Assembly: GCA_016858145.1 (NCBI GenBank)
Contig: JAEHOE010000004.1
Location: 1,674,001-1,738,000 of the forward strand
Length of the DNA: 64,000 nt
DNA from: Edaphochlamys debaryana
Taxonomy: Eukaryota; Chlorophyta; Chlorophyceae; Chlamydomonadales
Direction of reading: 5' to 3'
In this document: in pieces, positions 32,174-43,376 of the stretch
Layout: each line of letters starts with the position of its first letter
Numbering within the stretch: position 1 is the first letter of the stretch
Notes under the pieces: generated by a model
Database searches by the model: none
The model's input: the letters and a program-made list of their open reading frames with translations, nothing else
Told to the model about the DNA's origin: nothing
Program-made: the position numbers and the translations under genes

Positions 32174-34692
32174 ATGGATGACATGAACTTGAGCTTCGCC
32201 CTCTTCGGGACCACAGCCAGGCCCGACGAGGTGCATGACGAGGACATGGATGGTGGAGAGCAACAGCGAACTGCTGAGGCAGGTGAGAGAGTGTCAAGCG
32301 TACGCGCGCGGGTCGCTTCGTGCGTACCCACACATTCAGCGCAGGAGCCCCTTCGCGGCGGCTGATTGTTGGTGCGCATGTGCTAGTTTAGGTGACAGAT
32401 GGACGCTTGTGTAGGAAGCGAAGACAGTCAATTATTGGCGCGTTTCTTCTCGCGTCCCCAACTGCACGGCAAAGCCCGCTAAGAGACTTGTGTTGTCATA
32501 CTGGTCTTGCAACAGGACTGGTCGGGGCGGAGGCGAGCGAAAACGACGAAGACGGGGCCATGGCCGCGGCACAGCCGCAAGAGCCGCCCTTCAACTCGCT
32601 GCCGGTGTGCCTCAAGGAGAAGCTATACCCCCAGAAGGATGTTTTCAACCAGGTCCTGTGGGAGATACCAGAGAGCGGCGCTGAACACATCGCGGCATTC
32701 CTGAGCATGCCGCGCGAGCTGCGCCAGCAGAACCTAGAGAATGCGTGGATGAAGGGGCAGGATAAGTTTGCCGTGCACAAAGATTGTGCGGGAGCTGCAG
32801 ACGTACTGTGCGGCACAGGATGCGCTGGCGGAGGCGGAGGCGGAGCTCTCGGGGAGGGGCAGCGGCAGCAGGAGCGGCAGCAGGAGCGGTAGCAGGAGCG
32901 GCAGCAGGAGCGGTAGCGGCAGCGGCGGGAAGGGCTGCAAGTCGAAGCTGTCGACAGAGTGAGTAACCGGGAAAGCCGCTGGCCTTTATTGGCACACACT
33001 GTAAGGTGCACCTTACAGCCGCCGCAGCTGTGCAGCCGCCGCGTACTGCAGTGTGCTGTCCATCCAGCTGCTTGCCCCTGGGTTGCAGTCGTGACCATTT
33101 TACGGCATATGTGGCTTTACGCCACCGTTTGTCATTGTAACCGCATTGACACCCCTTTTGCTCCCTTCTCCTGCTGGCCTACGACTCTCGTTTTGTAGGG
33201 AGAAGGCAGCCATCGAGGAGGCAGCTAGCAAGCGCCGCAAGGAGTGCATTGCGGAGAATGGGATGCAGCCGGTACTGGAGGCTGTCCTCAAGGGCGGCAA
33301 CGTGGAGAACGAGCAGAAGGTGGTCATTCACGCCTTCCATGGCACATCTGGCAGCCTGCTCCTGTACTGCTTCGCTGGCATGTGAGCTGGGTTGTTACTA
33401 CTGGATTTGGTATGCCGGGCAACATGAGATCTCTAGAGGCGCCTATGTGGCTGGTTCATTTCATCAAAAATAGGCAAAGGAATGGGGCCAGCAGCGTATG
33501 GGGCCACACAGTTCATTACCATTCGTGATATCACATATCCCCATCCACCCACCCTCTGCGTATGCGATACAGCATTCTGCAGCTGGGCCTCCAGTACGGC
33601 GCTCACATCGGCTGCACTGTCTCGGGGTCCGGGAGTAGCGTGGAGGGCTACGTGGCGGAGGGGGTGTGCATGTTCACTCTGTACTGGATGACGCTGCGGC
33701 ACCTGGTCGTCGCGTACACGGCCCTGGCAGCGCTTAGCTCTCTGAGCATGCAGCATCTCAGAGTCCTGTGCGATGAGACCCTCAAGTCAAAGATCCAGCA
33801 CGCCATTCACAACTACGGACGAGCAAGTAAGATGCACCTCGCATATGCGAGGAAGCTTAGCAAATGCACCGAATGAAATAATCCTGTTTCTCCTTTCTAG
33901 GGGCTGGCTACGCAATTTCTAGGATTGATAGGGCTGGCTACACATGTGTGCATCACCGCACTTGACACTATGGGCACTTGCCCAACTCCCTTGTCCTGTC
34001 CGTAGGTGGAGCTATCCCTGTCCCGGGCCGTAATAAATTCAACGCGCCCCTCGCCATAACGTATAACAGCAAGAGGCACTCCTGGAATGATCTGAAGGAA
34101 CACAAGACGAGTGCTGCAGGCGGCTCAGCAGGCGGCTCAGCAGGCGGCTCAGCAGGCGGCTCAGCTGGCGGCCGCGGCCGCAGCCGCGGCCCCGGCCCCG
34201 GCTCAGCAGGCGGCTCAGCAGGCGGCTCAGCTGGCGGCCGCGGCCGCAGCCACGGCCCCGGCCCCGGCTCAGCTGGCGGCTCAGCAGACGGCTCAGCTGG
34301 CGGCTCAGCAGGCGGCTCAGCTGGCGGCCGCGGCCGCAGCCGCGGCCCCGGCCCCGGCTCAGCTGGCGGCTCAGCAGGCGGCCGCGGCCGCAGCCGCGGC
34401 CCCAGCCCCGGCAGCCCCGGCCCCAGCCCCGGCCCCGGCCGTGGAGCCGCCGGCCAACCCACTGACCGGCGGTGTAGAAAAGCCACCCAAACGCCCGCGT
34501 GGAGCTCGCAATGCCGGGGCAGCTGCAGCTGGGGCGAGCGATGGCTCGGGTCCATTCATTAACCCGCTGCTCAGCAATAAGGGCGGGGCCCCGATGGCCA
34601 CCTCAGCAGGCGTCCGGTCGTCGTTGCGCAGGGCGGCCGCCCTAGCAGGCTCGCAGGGCGGGGCGGCCGGGAGCCAGCAGAAGCCCCACTGA
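32174..34692 (+). CDS. Transposon gene T4: multi-exon protein of unknown function
   Basis: Blocks: 32174-32281 (MDDMNLSFALFGTTARPDEV), about 32516-32960 (LPVCLKEKLYPQKDVFNQVL, then a Ser/Arg/Gly repeat), about 33199-33381 (EKAAIEEAASKRRKECIAEN), about 33584-33829 (LGLQYGAHIGCTVSGSG, RVLCDETLKSKIQHAIHNYG), and from about 34006 (GAIPVPGRNKFNAPLAITYN) into a Gln/Ala repeat ending ANPLTGGVEKPPKRPRGARN and a stop at 34,692. Intron phases work for most joins. Two frame changes are needed: at the AAAG run near 32,778 and at the entry to the repeat near 34,108. The gene is therefore either mutated or spliced differently. PPKRPRGAR resembles a nuclear localisation signal. Confidence 0.5.
32862..32935 (+). 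repeat. Tandem GGCAGCAGGAGC repeat in T4
   Basis: About six 12-bp units encode alternating Gly-Ser-Arg-Ser. The run lies in the second coding block of T4. Confidence 0.7.
34105..34440 (+). repeat. Higher-order GCTCAGCAGGCG / GCGGCCGCGGCC repeat in T4
   Basis: 12-bp units (GCTCAGCAGGCG) alternate with GC-only blocks in a pattern that repeats every 70-90 bp. Two plus frames and one minus frame stay open throughout. They would encode Q-A-A-Q, G-G-S-A and P-A-E-P polymers respectively. The downstream tail argues for the Gln/Ala frame. Confidence 0.7.
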
Positions 34693-34989
34693 TAGTAGTA
34701 GTGCACACATTGCACGCGGCACTGGAGGCGGAAACACGGTGGTGTCAGGGGCAGGGAGGGGGGCGCAGCAGGAATCAAGGGGGAGAGCGAAGGTCAGGGT
34801 GCGGGTGCGTGGATGCAGGGAAGAGGATGCAGAGATCTCTATAGTGTCAGTGGCGGGCGCGGGGGCGCATGGGCGTATGCTCTAGGCCGTAGGGAGCATG
34901 GGCACGGGCGGCGGACCAGCACAGGCGGCGGACCAGCCTAGCGACACGATGCTGCGTGCATGGTCGCCAGATGCGAGATTACGTGACTT

Positions 34990-35225
34990 TATCTTGGCAT
35001 TATCTCGGGATAACCTGGTTAGAAGTTAACCAGAGGGAGGTTGTGGCGTTGGGCGGATAACCGGGTCTGGAGGTAACCGCGCTCGGGTAACGACGTTACC
35101 AAGGTTGATAAACTTGGTGCATTTTATCGGGTCAACCCGGTAACGCCCTGGACCCGGTAACCGGGTCCGACCCGGTAACCACCCTCGAGCATTATCAGCT
35201 TCCAACCGACGTGGTAACCGGGCAA
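34990..35225. repeat. Right subterminal GGTAACCGGGT cluster
   Basis: At least eight copies of GGTTACC/GGTAACC or CCCGGTAAC in both orientations precede the right terminus, mirroring the left end. The array is about twice as long as on the left, so the two ends are asymmetric. Confidence 0.7.
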
Positions 35226-35240
35226 ATGACTGACGTAGGG

Positions 35241-38200
35241 CATCTCGTCCGCACGCTGGACCTGCAAGCCGAACGTCGGCGGAAGAGAGCTGAACGTCAG
35301 TGATAGATGGAGGGGTGGATATGTGCAGGTCTGGTATCCATATATCCGAGGATCCGTGGGATGCGGAGGCCGGAGGCGTAGGCAACCAGGTCCAGCCCCA
35401 GCCCCTCAGCTCACCAAGTCCGAGTATGCGTTGCGGGTGACCTTCTCCTCCCTTTTTGCCTGGGGGAGAGGGCACAGGCCGCAACAATGCAGGGTGAACG
35501 TGCTGGCCTGTCAAGGTGCTGTTCCATGTACAATACCACACGAGCTGGGACCAAGCGCACTGCTCCCCCGCCGGAGCTGCGCGTTGCGCACAGCATGGTT
35601 GCAGTCAATTGCATCCCCCGTCGCTGTCATCCTGACAGGGCTGCACGGCCACTGCAATCACCAAACCCGCCCGAGCTGCATGCGCTCCCACCCCACCTGC
35701 ATTCGCAGCACCCGGGCCTCGCGCCCCGCCGCAGCCATCCCTGCGGGAGCGCAAGAGACGAATGGCTGAGGCAGGGCGCACCCCTTTGTACGAGAAGCGC
35801 ACGACTAGAACCGGCAGCTCAGGCGAGCGCATCCCAAGCCACGCGCTGGAGGACCGAGAACGTTTAGGTCATGGCTGCAAACGTGTTTGACGCGGGCCGC
35901 GGCCCGCCCGCGACGCAACCGTGTGGCGCACCTGCTGCGCCCTTGGTCAGCAGGATGCGCTCCTCGCGCGCCGCTGCCTCGGTCTGGGCCTCCCGAAGCG
36001 CTTGGTAGTACTTGCCGTGCAGCTCGACGACCTGGGGCGGGATCAAGCAGGAGCCGGAGGAGTTTGTGGACGAGTTCTTCAAGTTCAGCACCGGGCCCCA
36101 CCTGCTCTCTAGTTCAGCACCGGGCCCCTCAGCCCCAGCTTCTGGCTTCCGCCCTGGCCCCCTGATCACACCCACGCACGCACACAATGCACGGCACTAC
36201 GCATTCGTACCCATGGCCCGTCACCCCCGGCTTTCTGATTTTGCCCTGCTAACGAAGCCTCTTGGCTTCAGCCCAGGTCCCTGTTCCACAATCAATGCAC
36301 GCACCCGGTAGAGCGGCGTGACCCCCTCGTGTTCGTAGTCAACGGCCCCTAGCAGCCGCGCCGCCTCGAGGGGGTCGGCCGCGGCGCCCGCACGCTCCTG
36401 AAAGGGTGCGTAGGGATTGGCAGCGGTGGACAAATGGCAGCGGTGCGCCCGTACTGGGCCTGTGCTGGGCCTGCGTGACGGGCATGCGTGGTCTATATCC
36501 TGACTCCTGAGGCCGGGCTAGCGCAGGCGCCTTTCGGCTCGACGGAGGGGTTGGGGCCGAGGGGACGGGGTATCCGACAGGGGACCCCGATCCCCGTGGC
36601 GAAGCGAGCCCCCAAACGGCGAGAGGCGCCAAGACACAGCTAGAGTCAGCGCCCCAGCAGGAGGGGCCACGTGCCTGCAGTGCCTTGAGCAGCACCCGGA
36701 TGTGGTCCGCGGTAGTGTACTTGTTCTGTACGGCGATGTGCAGTATGCTGGATCCATAGGTGAAGATGAGTGACAGATCGAAGTGGTCGACGATCTGGGG
36801 GCCAGCAACCAGGGCAGGGACAGGGACAGGGATCATGCACCATACACAAGAGCCGACCCACATGGAGCAGCCGTGTGCGGGCACGCGCGCTTCCCTCGCC
36901 AGCACATGCCCCACAACAAGTCTCAGCGGGGGTACGCCCCCCATGCGTCCGACCCACATCCCACATCCGCGAGGCCATCCTGTCGGCAGCCCGAGCGTGG
37001 CTACACCCGTTGTACGTCTGACCCACATGCCCGGCGCCTGTCGGCAGCCCGACGCAGATGCGACCACGCGCACGACTTCCAAGCAGACGCGCTTCCGCCT
37101 CACTGGTGTGAGTAGCAGCCCCCATGTCAACCCCGACACCGACCCACATCACGGAATAGCGTACTAATTAACCCCGGCATGGCCACAACACACCCCGCGC
37201 TCCCATCCACTGCCCACCTGCGCGAAGAACCTTTTTGCGTCAAGGGTCCGCAGGGCCCGCACCAGCGGTGACAGCACCGGGTCGGGGTTGTCGAGCGGGA
37301 AGCGGGCGCGGGCCGCGGGGCAGGCGGCCAGGGCGGCGGCGGTGGTGGCGGCCAGGCCCGGCAGCGACACTACGACTGGGTCCTGCGGGTTGGGGTCCGC
37401 ACTGAGAGGGGAGGACACAGCGGCACACACGAGGGCACGCATGCAAGCGAGTTTCTTGACGGCAGGACGCGTGGTGTGGCAGTGCAGCAGCTGCAGCATG
37501 GGTGACGAGCCATCTCGGCACCGGTATCAGATGCCCAGGCGCTGCTCAGCCCCCTCTGTGCCTGCGGCTCGGCCCCCGCTGCCCACCTCTTGACAGTGTC
37601 CGGGGCGTCCCGGATGAGGCGCAGCAGCGGGTGCCGGCCCCCGGCCGCGAAGCCCTCCCACGCAAAGTGCTCAGGGTCCTCCTCCAGCAGAGCCTTGGCG
37701 GTGGGGTACTTGTGGGCGCTGAGGCGGGAGAGGGACAGACGGGCCGATCGGGGCGTACCGAGCCGTCAAGCCCCTGCATGTGGTTCTGGACCGCAGGACC
37801 TCTCAAAGTATCTAACCTTTACTTGCCCTGTTCATACGGTAGCTCCTTCCCATGTGCGCTGGCCGCCCACCCGCTCCCGCCAGCCCAACAAACCAAGCCT
37901 GTGCTTACTCGACAAGTTTGTCCCACATGCGCCGCTGGGGATGCCCGGGACACCGCGCCCTTGTCCAAGGCGGCAGCGAGGCGGCGGCAGCACACACCGC
38001 CGCCTCGTATGCTGCCGCCGTTTGCGGGGCAGGCGAGACCGCCGGCGCGGGCGCCGGGGCCGGGGCACACGCGGTCGTGGAGGCCGTGGCGGCCGCTGCC
38101 GAGGATGGCGGGAGCGTGACAGATCCCGAGACTGGCGCCGTGGTGGCGACAGCGGAGGCGTCATCCCGTTGAGCGGCCTCGTAAGTCGAGGATCCGTCCG

Positions 38201-38700
38201 CCGTGAACGGGGCTGCTGCAGCCAGCAGCTGGGCCCAGGCCTGCTGCAACAGCTGGAGCACGTCGGCGACGCGGGTCTCCGTCTTGTCCTTGCCAGAGGG
38301 GTCGGGTGCACGATAATCGTCCTTGCCTGAGCAGAAATTTGGGGTCATACAGCGCATGCTCAAGTCCAGAACGCCAGCGGGCAGCCAGCTCTTACGGCTT
38401 TTTGTGCTGCCGCGCTTGCTGCGCGGCGCACGCGAGCACGCACGCGCCGGCCTCCCCTCCGCCCCAAGACCCACCCTCAACGACCGTCACCCAGACCACC
38501 AGCTCGTAGCCGTCGGCGAGGGTCTTGATCGCGCTCTCCGTGGTCTGCATCGCCTGCAGCGCCTTGGCACTGCCCACCGGGCGCTTGTCCCCTGCGCCAG
38601 GCTCCAGCAGGACGCCCCAGTTCTTCTGGAGCCATTGCTTTGCCTGCTCACGGCGCCCATCCTTGCAGAGCCCCAGGAGCTTGTCGAACGACTGCGCCAT
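35241..38700 (-). CDS. Copy A exons 1-9 and first 21 nt of exon 10 (N-terminal block)
   Basis: Exons: 38475-38700, 37909-38326, 37587-37718, 37218-37401, 36675-36794, 36305-36397, 35932-36031, 35697-35740, 35415-35459, 35241-35261. The start is the ATG at 38,700, conserved in copy B; upstream homology continues about 150 bp. Most exon lengths equal those of copy B exactly (226, 132, 184, 120, 93, 44, 45 nt), which supports the splice calls. Exon 5 carries an ankyrin-like segment (GSSILHIAVQNKY). The intron after exon 5 begins with GC rather than GT in both copies. Exon 10 starts V-Q-R-A-D-E-M and is then cut by the DNA transposon. Confidence 0.7.
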
Positions 38701-38849
38701 TTGACTTGCAGGCCAAATTATCTTGCCATCGGTGCTGCCCTAGCCAGTAGGAAAAGCATCATACGGTTGCAGAACTGCGACGAAATGTGGGGAATGCGGC
38801 CGCAAACGCAGTCCCGACAACTTTGGCAGGGTGGGGGCCCTCGCTGCTG

Positions 38850-39866
38850 GAGCATTTTTGAAGAGCAGTTGTACAGAATCAATGTCTACCTTTGTCTGTA
38901 CCTGGTCGTGCTCGGACCCGTTCCGCCGTGCCGTTCCGCCGTGCGTGCCGACCCCGCCCCCGGGCCTCAGCTGCATCCCCCGGCGTCTGCCTGACAACGC
39001 TGCATGGCCCCTGCGTACAGAAGCCCGTCTCCCACGCACCGCACTACTACCGTTAGCAACATCACAGGCTGACTCGACGCTGCGCTTCACTTCGATCACA
39101 GGTGGGCCCAGGTGGGCTCCATGAAAGGCCCGGGGTGGTCTTCTCACTCTCCTGCCCGCTCAGGGGTGGTCTCCCGCCCTCCCCGGGGGGCCCTCCACGC
39201 AGCGTGCGGTTTGGCTGTCACAGGTGACGTTACAGATCTCGGCCGTGCCGTTCCCACCCCGCCCACCCTTTCCCCCCGCCGCAGTGGCGAGGTCACACAC
39301 AAGTCCATGCGTACAGCCCCCACGCCGTACAGGACCCAGAGGTGCAAGACCATGCGGGGCTGACCAGCCTGCAAGTCAGCTAGCCCGCACACAACCGCCA
39401 TGCCACCTGAGTTATCACATTGGTGGTCCTAGCCACCAGCATCACCCAAACCAACCGATGGCACCGGAAGGGGCAGGAATACTTGCGAGCCGCCGGAGAG
39501 CTGACGGACATGTCGCCCATTACTGCTCAAGACCCATACGGTAATGCCGAGCGCGCTCTGTTGCTAGCCCACCTCATCCTTACTTCTTGCTTTGCCACGA
39601 CCGCGAGGTGACTGGGGGCCTGGAGCCAAGCGTGCCGCCGTGCTCTGCGCTGCATTGCGCTTTGCTTTGAACCGATGGCACCGTCCAAGAGCACAACGTT
39701 ACTCTAGCCAAGCACCCTCATCCCTGCCTCTCGTAAAGCCTCCGCTCACAGTGCTCTTTCCGTGCATAGTGGTGCTACCACGAGGCCCACCCTCCCACCT
39801 TGGCTTTCTGCTCCTCGCCTTGCCCACAAGATACATGCTTACGAAATAATGCGCAAGGCTAGCTGC
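38850..39866. other. Intergenic region between copy A and the BTB gene
   Basis: About 1 kb with no supported gene. It should contain the promoter of copy A (transcribed leftwards) and the 3' end of the BTB gene. A minus-strand TGTAA (TTACA at 39,229) is a candidate polyadenylation signal for the BTB transcript. Confidence 0.4.
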
Positions 39867-41810
39867 CTAGGCCGTGCGCCGCCGCTTGGCAAGTCGGGAC
39901 AGGCCCCCCACCAGCTCCACCATGAGGTCAGGGCTCTCCACGCTCAGCCGCTTGAGGCCATCCGGCGCCGCCTCCTGCACCTCCTCGTGGTGCTCTAGGT
40001 ACCAAGCCTTGAGCGAGGACAGCAGACTCGAGAAGGAGGCCCCCAGCCGCTCGGCCCACGGCAGGGAGCCCACCACCGTCTCGGCGGAAACGCCCGACAG
40101 CACCACCGCCTGGGCGTCCGAGCACAGCTCCGGGAGCAGCAGCCGGTCTGCCAGCTCGGCCACGGACGGGGCCAGGGCGGCCGGGGTGTCCACGGCGCCG
40201 GTGTAGACGAAGCGCAGGAGCAGCTCGAAGGCCGCCGGGCCGGCGTCCGGCAGGCTCAGCTCCGCCGCGGCCCCGTCCGCAAAGCCTCCCTCCAGCTGAG
40301 ATCTGAAGAAGTCGCAGCGGGCGATTAGGACGGCCCGGTGCACGGGGAAGCGGCGGCCGCCCACCACGAGGGTGAGGTCCGCGGTGCCGTCCGGCTGGAC
40401 GTCCAGCAGCGCGCCCATGTCGGCGTGCAGCGTGCGGCGCGGCGGGCCGGCGGGGGCGGGCGGGGCGGGCGGGAGCAGCGGCGGTGGGTTGAGGCCCAGG
40501 TCCAGCACCAGCAGGGAGGGCGGGCTGACGCGGCAGAGGGCCAGGTAGCCGTTGGGGAGGATGGCCGGGCGATGAAGCCCCTCGTCTAGCCGAGCTGCAC
40601 ATCAGAGAACAATGACTGACTCAGCTTCCCCAATGTACACCCGCAAGGATTGGTCCGTTTCAAGGTCATTCCGGGGCCCGGGCTTTCTCACCTTGGGTTG
40701 TGACTGTGCCATTGGGCGCCACACGCCGCATGAAGGTTGGCCCGCCGACAGGCGCGGACCGATCCACCACGATGAGGTCTCCTGCGGCGTCTGCGACCAG
40801 GCCCCAGATATCACGGAATCTTGCCTCCTCGGCCCGGCCGTCCACAGCATCCCCACGGTCAACCTCCCGCCCAGCCAGCAGCACTGGGGCAACGACGACA
40901 GGGGCACCTCCCTCTCCCGCCTCCTCCCCTCCCGGCGGCAGGCGGTAGAGAGCGGTCTCCGTAGCGAAAACGAGGGAGCCGTCGGGCCCGCCCCAAGGAA
41001 GGCAGGCACAGCCCCCTACCTGAGCTTGGGTGTCGGTGGGCAGCATGGAGACCCGCACTCGGCCTGCGCCCGTCCCTGCCTTCTGCTCCGTGCGCCCCAC
41101 TGCGCCCGACTGCCAATCCGTAGGGAGCTGTAGGCAGGCCATGCGGATATTCCCCTGGCCATGGGTGCAATAGAGTTGTCCTGGGGGCAAGCGGACATGG
41201 CTCGCTCAAGTCGCCGCTATCGATTGAGGCATGCGAACCCAACAGCGGAAGCTGGGCCTACCCGCATGAGGACTGAGCTACGGCCTCTTCATGCCCTTGG
41301 CCCCCTTGTGTACACCCTAGCTGCCCCCACCTAACCCTGTCAGCCATCAACCCTATCAGCCATCAGAACACAAGTAGGCCCACCTTTGCTATTGCAGCAG
41401 AGGAAGGCCGGGCACTGAAGGCGCGCGTCGATTCCGAGCCCCTCCACGTTCCCCTGCTCCGTGGGGTGCCCCGCAACCAGCTCCACCGTGTTATCGCCGT
41501 GCAGGCGGTACACGGCATGCCCGCCGAGGTAGAAGACGCTCAGGGTGCTGGGGACAAAGACAGGGTCTGAGCACACGGCCGCGGGGGCTTGGAAGGCACG
41601 TCGCACACCACCGGCGTCCTTCTTATAGAGCTCCAGCGGCGGTCCCAAGCTCAGCTCCCCGCGGCTGGAGGCTCCGAGAAGGGGATGGAAGGAGCCTTTG
41701 TCCGTCAGAACAAGCGTCTCGGCCTGCAGCTCGCCATCGGGGCCTGGCCGCAGCCGCGTGGTGAGGCCCCAAGGACCTTCGCCGACACCGATAGTGCCCT
41801 TGAGTATCAT
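39867..41810 (-). CDS. NHL-repeat/BTB-POZ domain protein (intact copy)
   Basis: Three exons, 41384-41810, 40692-41180 and 39867-40594, sum to 1,644 nt (547 residues) with phase-1 joins and GT-AG borders. The start is ATG at 41,810 (MILKGTIGVGEGPW). Residues 1 to about 330 show propeller-like repeats (GLGIDARLQCPAF, EARFRDIWGLVADAAGDLIV) as in NHL/SMP-30 folds. The BTB/POZ domain begins near residue 365-375 (ADLTLVVGGRRFPVHRAVLI, CDFFRSQLEGGF, FELLLRFVYTGAVD) and is followed by a helical BACK-like tail. BTB proteins of this type usually dimerise and can act as cullin-3 adaptors; the target is unknown. Paralogues lie at 43.4-44.0 kb and at the window end. Confidence 0.85.
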
Positions 41811-42842
41811 AACACTGGCATCATTTCGACTGAGGTCAGGTTCAGGCTCGAGGGTTCAGGTGCGAAGCATCGGTGGTTCCCGCGCAAATGCTAGGCGAGC
41901 TCGCGTGGCGGTAGAGATACAATTGAGGGCAGCCACAAGTGCGTACGTGTGGTGTCACGCAGCAAGAGCTCTATGCTACTTGGCGCATCGAGATGACACG
42001 CTTTCGCTCGCCCCGCCCCCTCCCCCCGCCATTGCCCCTTGGCACTTTCCCCCTCTTCCATATCTCACCCGCACCCTCTCAGCCCCTTCACCCCATGAGC
42101 CCCTTATCGCGGGGATGCTGGCCGCGGGACACAGCAACTTCGCAAGGGTCGAGCCAAGCACGCGCATCGAGCCCAACGTTCCCGGCCCGCTCGCCGAGTG
42201 CCTTGGCAGCATTGGAACAACTGGAACACGACATGACCCTTGTTCCTTGCACCTCTGCCTCACACATCCACGTCTGCCCAGGGTGGCCTCAGGCTAGAGG
42301 GTGCTGGGTGTCTTGCCCTCAGGCATTCATTCACCATATCGCATACGAGAAGCCCCGACACAGGACACATTGTGCCCCTGCTGCCCTCGCCTGCCTCCTG
42401 CCCTGCTCCCAAGGTTGTGCACGCGTCGCACCCCTTCCTCATCGCGTGTTGTCCTCCCCCCGCCGTCGCCCGCACGGCTGTGCGCGTGCTCAGTTAGCTC
42501 AGTTCGCCCTCAGGGATTCTCATGCGGGCCCTCCTGTTCCATCCCCGCCGTCAACCCCAAGACCCCCGGATTGGGCTGTGGCCACCTCGCACAGCCAGAC
42601 CCGTGCCTCCGTCGCCCACCTGCCATACCGGACACCGCCCCCCATGTCCCCAGCAAGGGTCTATGGCCGCGGCACTACGCCCTGTTGTCGATAGAACGCC
42701 TGCGGCTGCCCCGGCTTTCTTGTGTCCATCCTGCAGGCAGTGCATCATGAGCACAACCCCTTGCAACTATCCTCCACCTCAGCTGGCCTGTTGAGCGAGG
42801 CGAGCCGGGCCCTGTCGGCCTGCTCAGTCCATAAGCTGGCGC
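41811..42842. other. Intergenic, upstream of the BTB gene
   Basis: About 1 kb without a gene that I can support; open frames are Pro/Ala/Cys-rich shadows. It presumably includes the promoter of the leftward BTB gene. Confidence 0.4.
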
Positions 42843-43205
42843 TTGCATGCTCGGCATGGGGACGAGCGCCAGCAAAGAGGCGAGTGGCAGGGCGTCTACC
42901 TGGGTGTGGGCGTGGTGTGGGTGCGTCTTCGCTTCTCATCCTCCTCCTCGACGCTTGACTACATTCTCACTCACTCTGCCTCCGGCCTCCGCCCTCGGTG
43001 GCTCGCCCCCTCCCTCCAGCTGGCTGTCCCGGCCGCTGCCCCCCCCAGCTGCTCCCCCAGGCGTCCAAGTCCGGAGCACGTGCCCGAGCTGTGGGCGGCG
43101 CTGCGGGGGGCGCTGGAGGCGGCGGCGCACCGCGGCTGCGAGGCGCACGTGGATGCGGCCAGAGGGGGCGGGGGTGGGGGCGGGGGGCGGGGGGAGGGGG
43201 TAGCG
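42843..43205 (+). pseudogene. Orphan fragment of the helicase/exonuclease gene 3' end
   Basis: The plus strand here matches the coding strand of copy A from about 2,490 down to 2,150. Shared features include GACGAGCGCCAGC, GTGTGGGTGCGTCTTCGCT and the stretch for [18 protein letters not shown]. It is separated from copy B by the BTB pseudogene and lacks the upstream exonuclease module, so it is a displaced remnant rather than a gene. Frame is lost early in the fragment. Confidence 0.7.
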
Positions 43206-43376
43206 CGGGCGGAGAGGGTAACCGCGGGCGGTGCGCTCGATGAGCAACGCTGGAAGCGGAGCGGGTAGCACATCAGGCATGCAGTTGCTGGCCAGAGGCA
43301 CCGGCCCCATCAACCAGATGCACCATCCATTAGAGCCCCATGCCTGGTCGGCACTGTCGCACAACCTGTGTCAAGA

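Larger units (their letters stand above)
28146..35240. mobile_element. Novel 7.1-kb terminal-inverted-repeat DNA transposon in copy A exon 10
   Basis: The ends are CCCTACGTCAGTC(G/A)TTTGCCCGGTTAC in inverted orientation, 27 bp with one mismatch, flanked by a direct 3-bp CAT (28,143-28,145 and 35,241-35,243). Removing the element and one CAT leaves exon 10 of copy A with the same codon count across the junction as copy B, so the borders are firm. It holds one minus-strand gene and at least three plus-strand coding blocks. A 3-bp target duplication is known for EnSpm/CACTA, PIF/Harbinger and Zator groups, but the termini do not look like CACTA and I recognise no transposase motif. Confidence 0.85.
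2081..38700 (-). pseudogene. TRANK1-like ankyrin/SF1 helicase/exonuclease-like gene, copy A, interrupted by two transposons
   Basis: This is the parent entry for 52 inferred exons; the five block entries below give coordinates. Ignoring the two insertions, the exons sum to about 13.8 kb, or roughly 4,600 codons. Domain order is: conserved N-terminal region starting MAQSFDKLLGLC, ankyrin repeats, acidic/Ser-rich linkers, SF1 helicase, TPR-like helices, Ala/Gln/Glu-rich region, RNase D-like module. The architecture of ankyrins followed by a UvrD-like helicase is that of the TRANK1 family; function in algae is unknown and nucleic-acid unwinding is inferred. Exon 10 contains a 7.1-kb DNA transposon and exon 23 a 6.5-kb LINE, so a full-length product is impossible unless 6-7 kb of insert were spliced out. 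With inserts removed every exon phase matches the next, except exon 19, which looks 1 nt short. Either the inserts are recent or this assembly represents one haplotype. Confidence 0.75.
8510..38850 (-). repeat. Inverted duplication, arm A
   Basis: This arm is homologous in reverse orientation to 44,165-61,965. It is longer because it contains the DNA transposon (28,146-35,240) and the LINE (15,396-21,875); without them it is about 16.8 kb against 17.8 kb. The outer breakpoint lies in the intron after exon 43, where copies agree through a GGCACCCGGCACCC stretch and then diverge. The inner breakpoint lies about 150 bp upstream of the start codons. Confidence 0.8.

Noticed and set aside
33968..34555. 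Minus-strand Pro/Ala/Glu frame over the T4 repeat
   Set aside because: The 12-bp repeat keeps several frames open; the non-repeat flanks of this frame are not protein-like.
28146..35240. Classifying the element as CACTA, PIF/Harbinger or Zator
   Set aside because: A 3-bp duplication alone is not diagnostic; termini and encoded proteins give no positive match that I can recognise.
42936..43364. Minus-strand open frame in the spacer
   Set aside because: Antisense of the helicase gene fragment; composition and lack of motifs do not support a gene.
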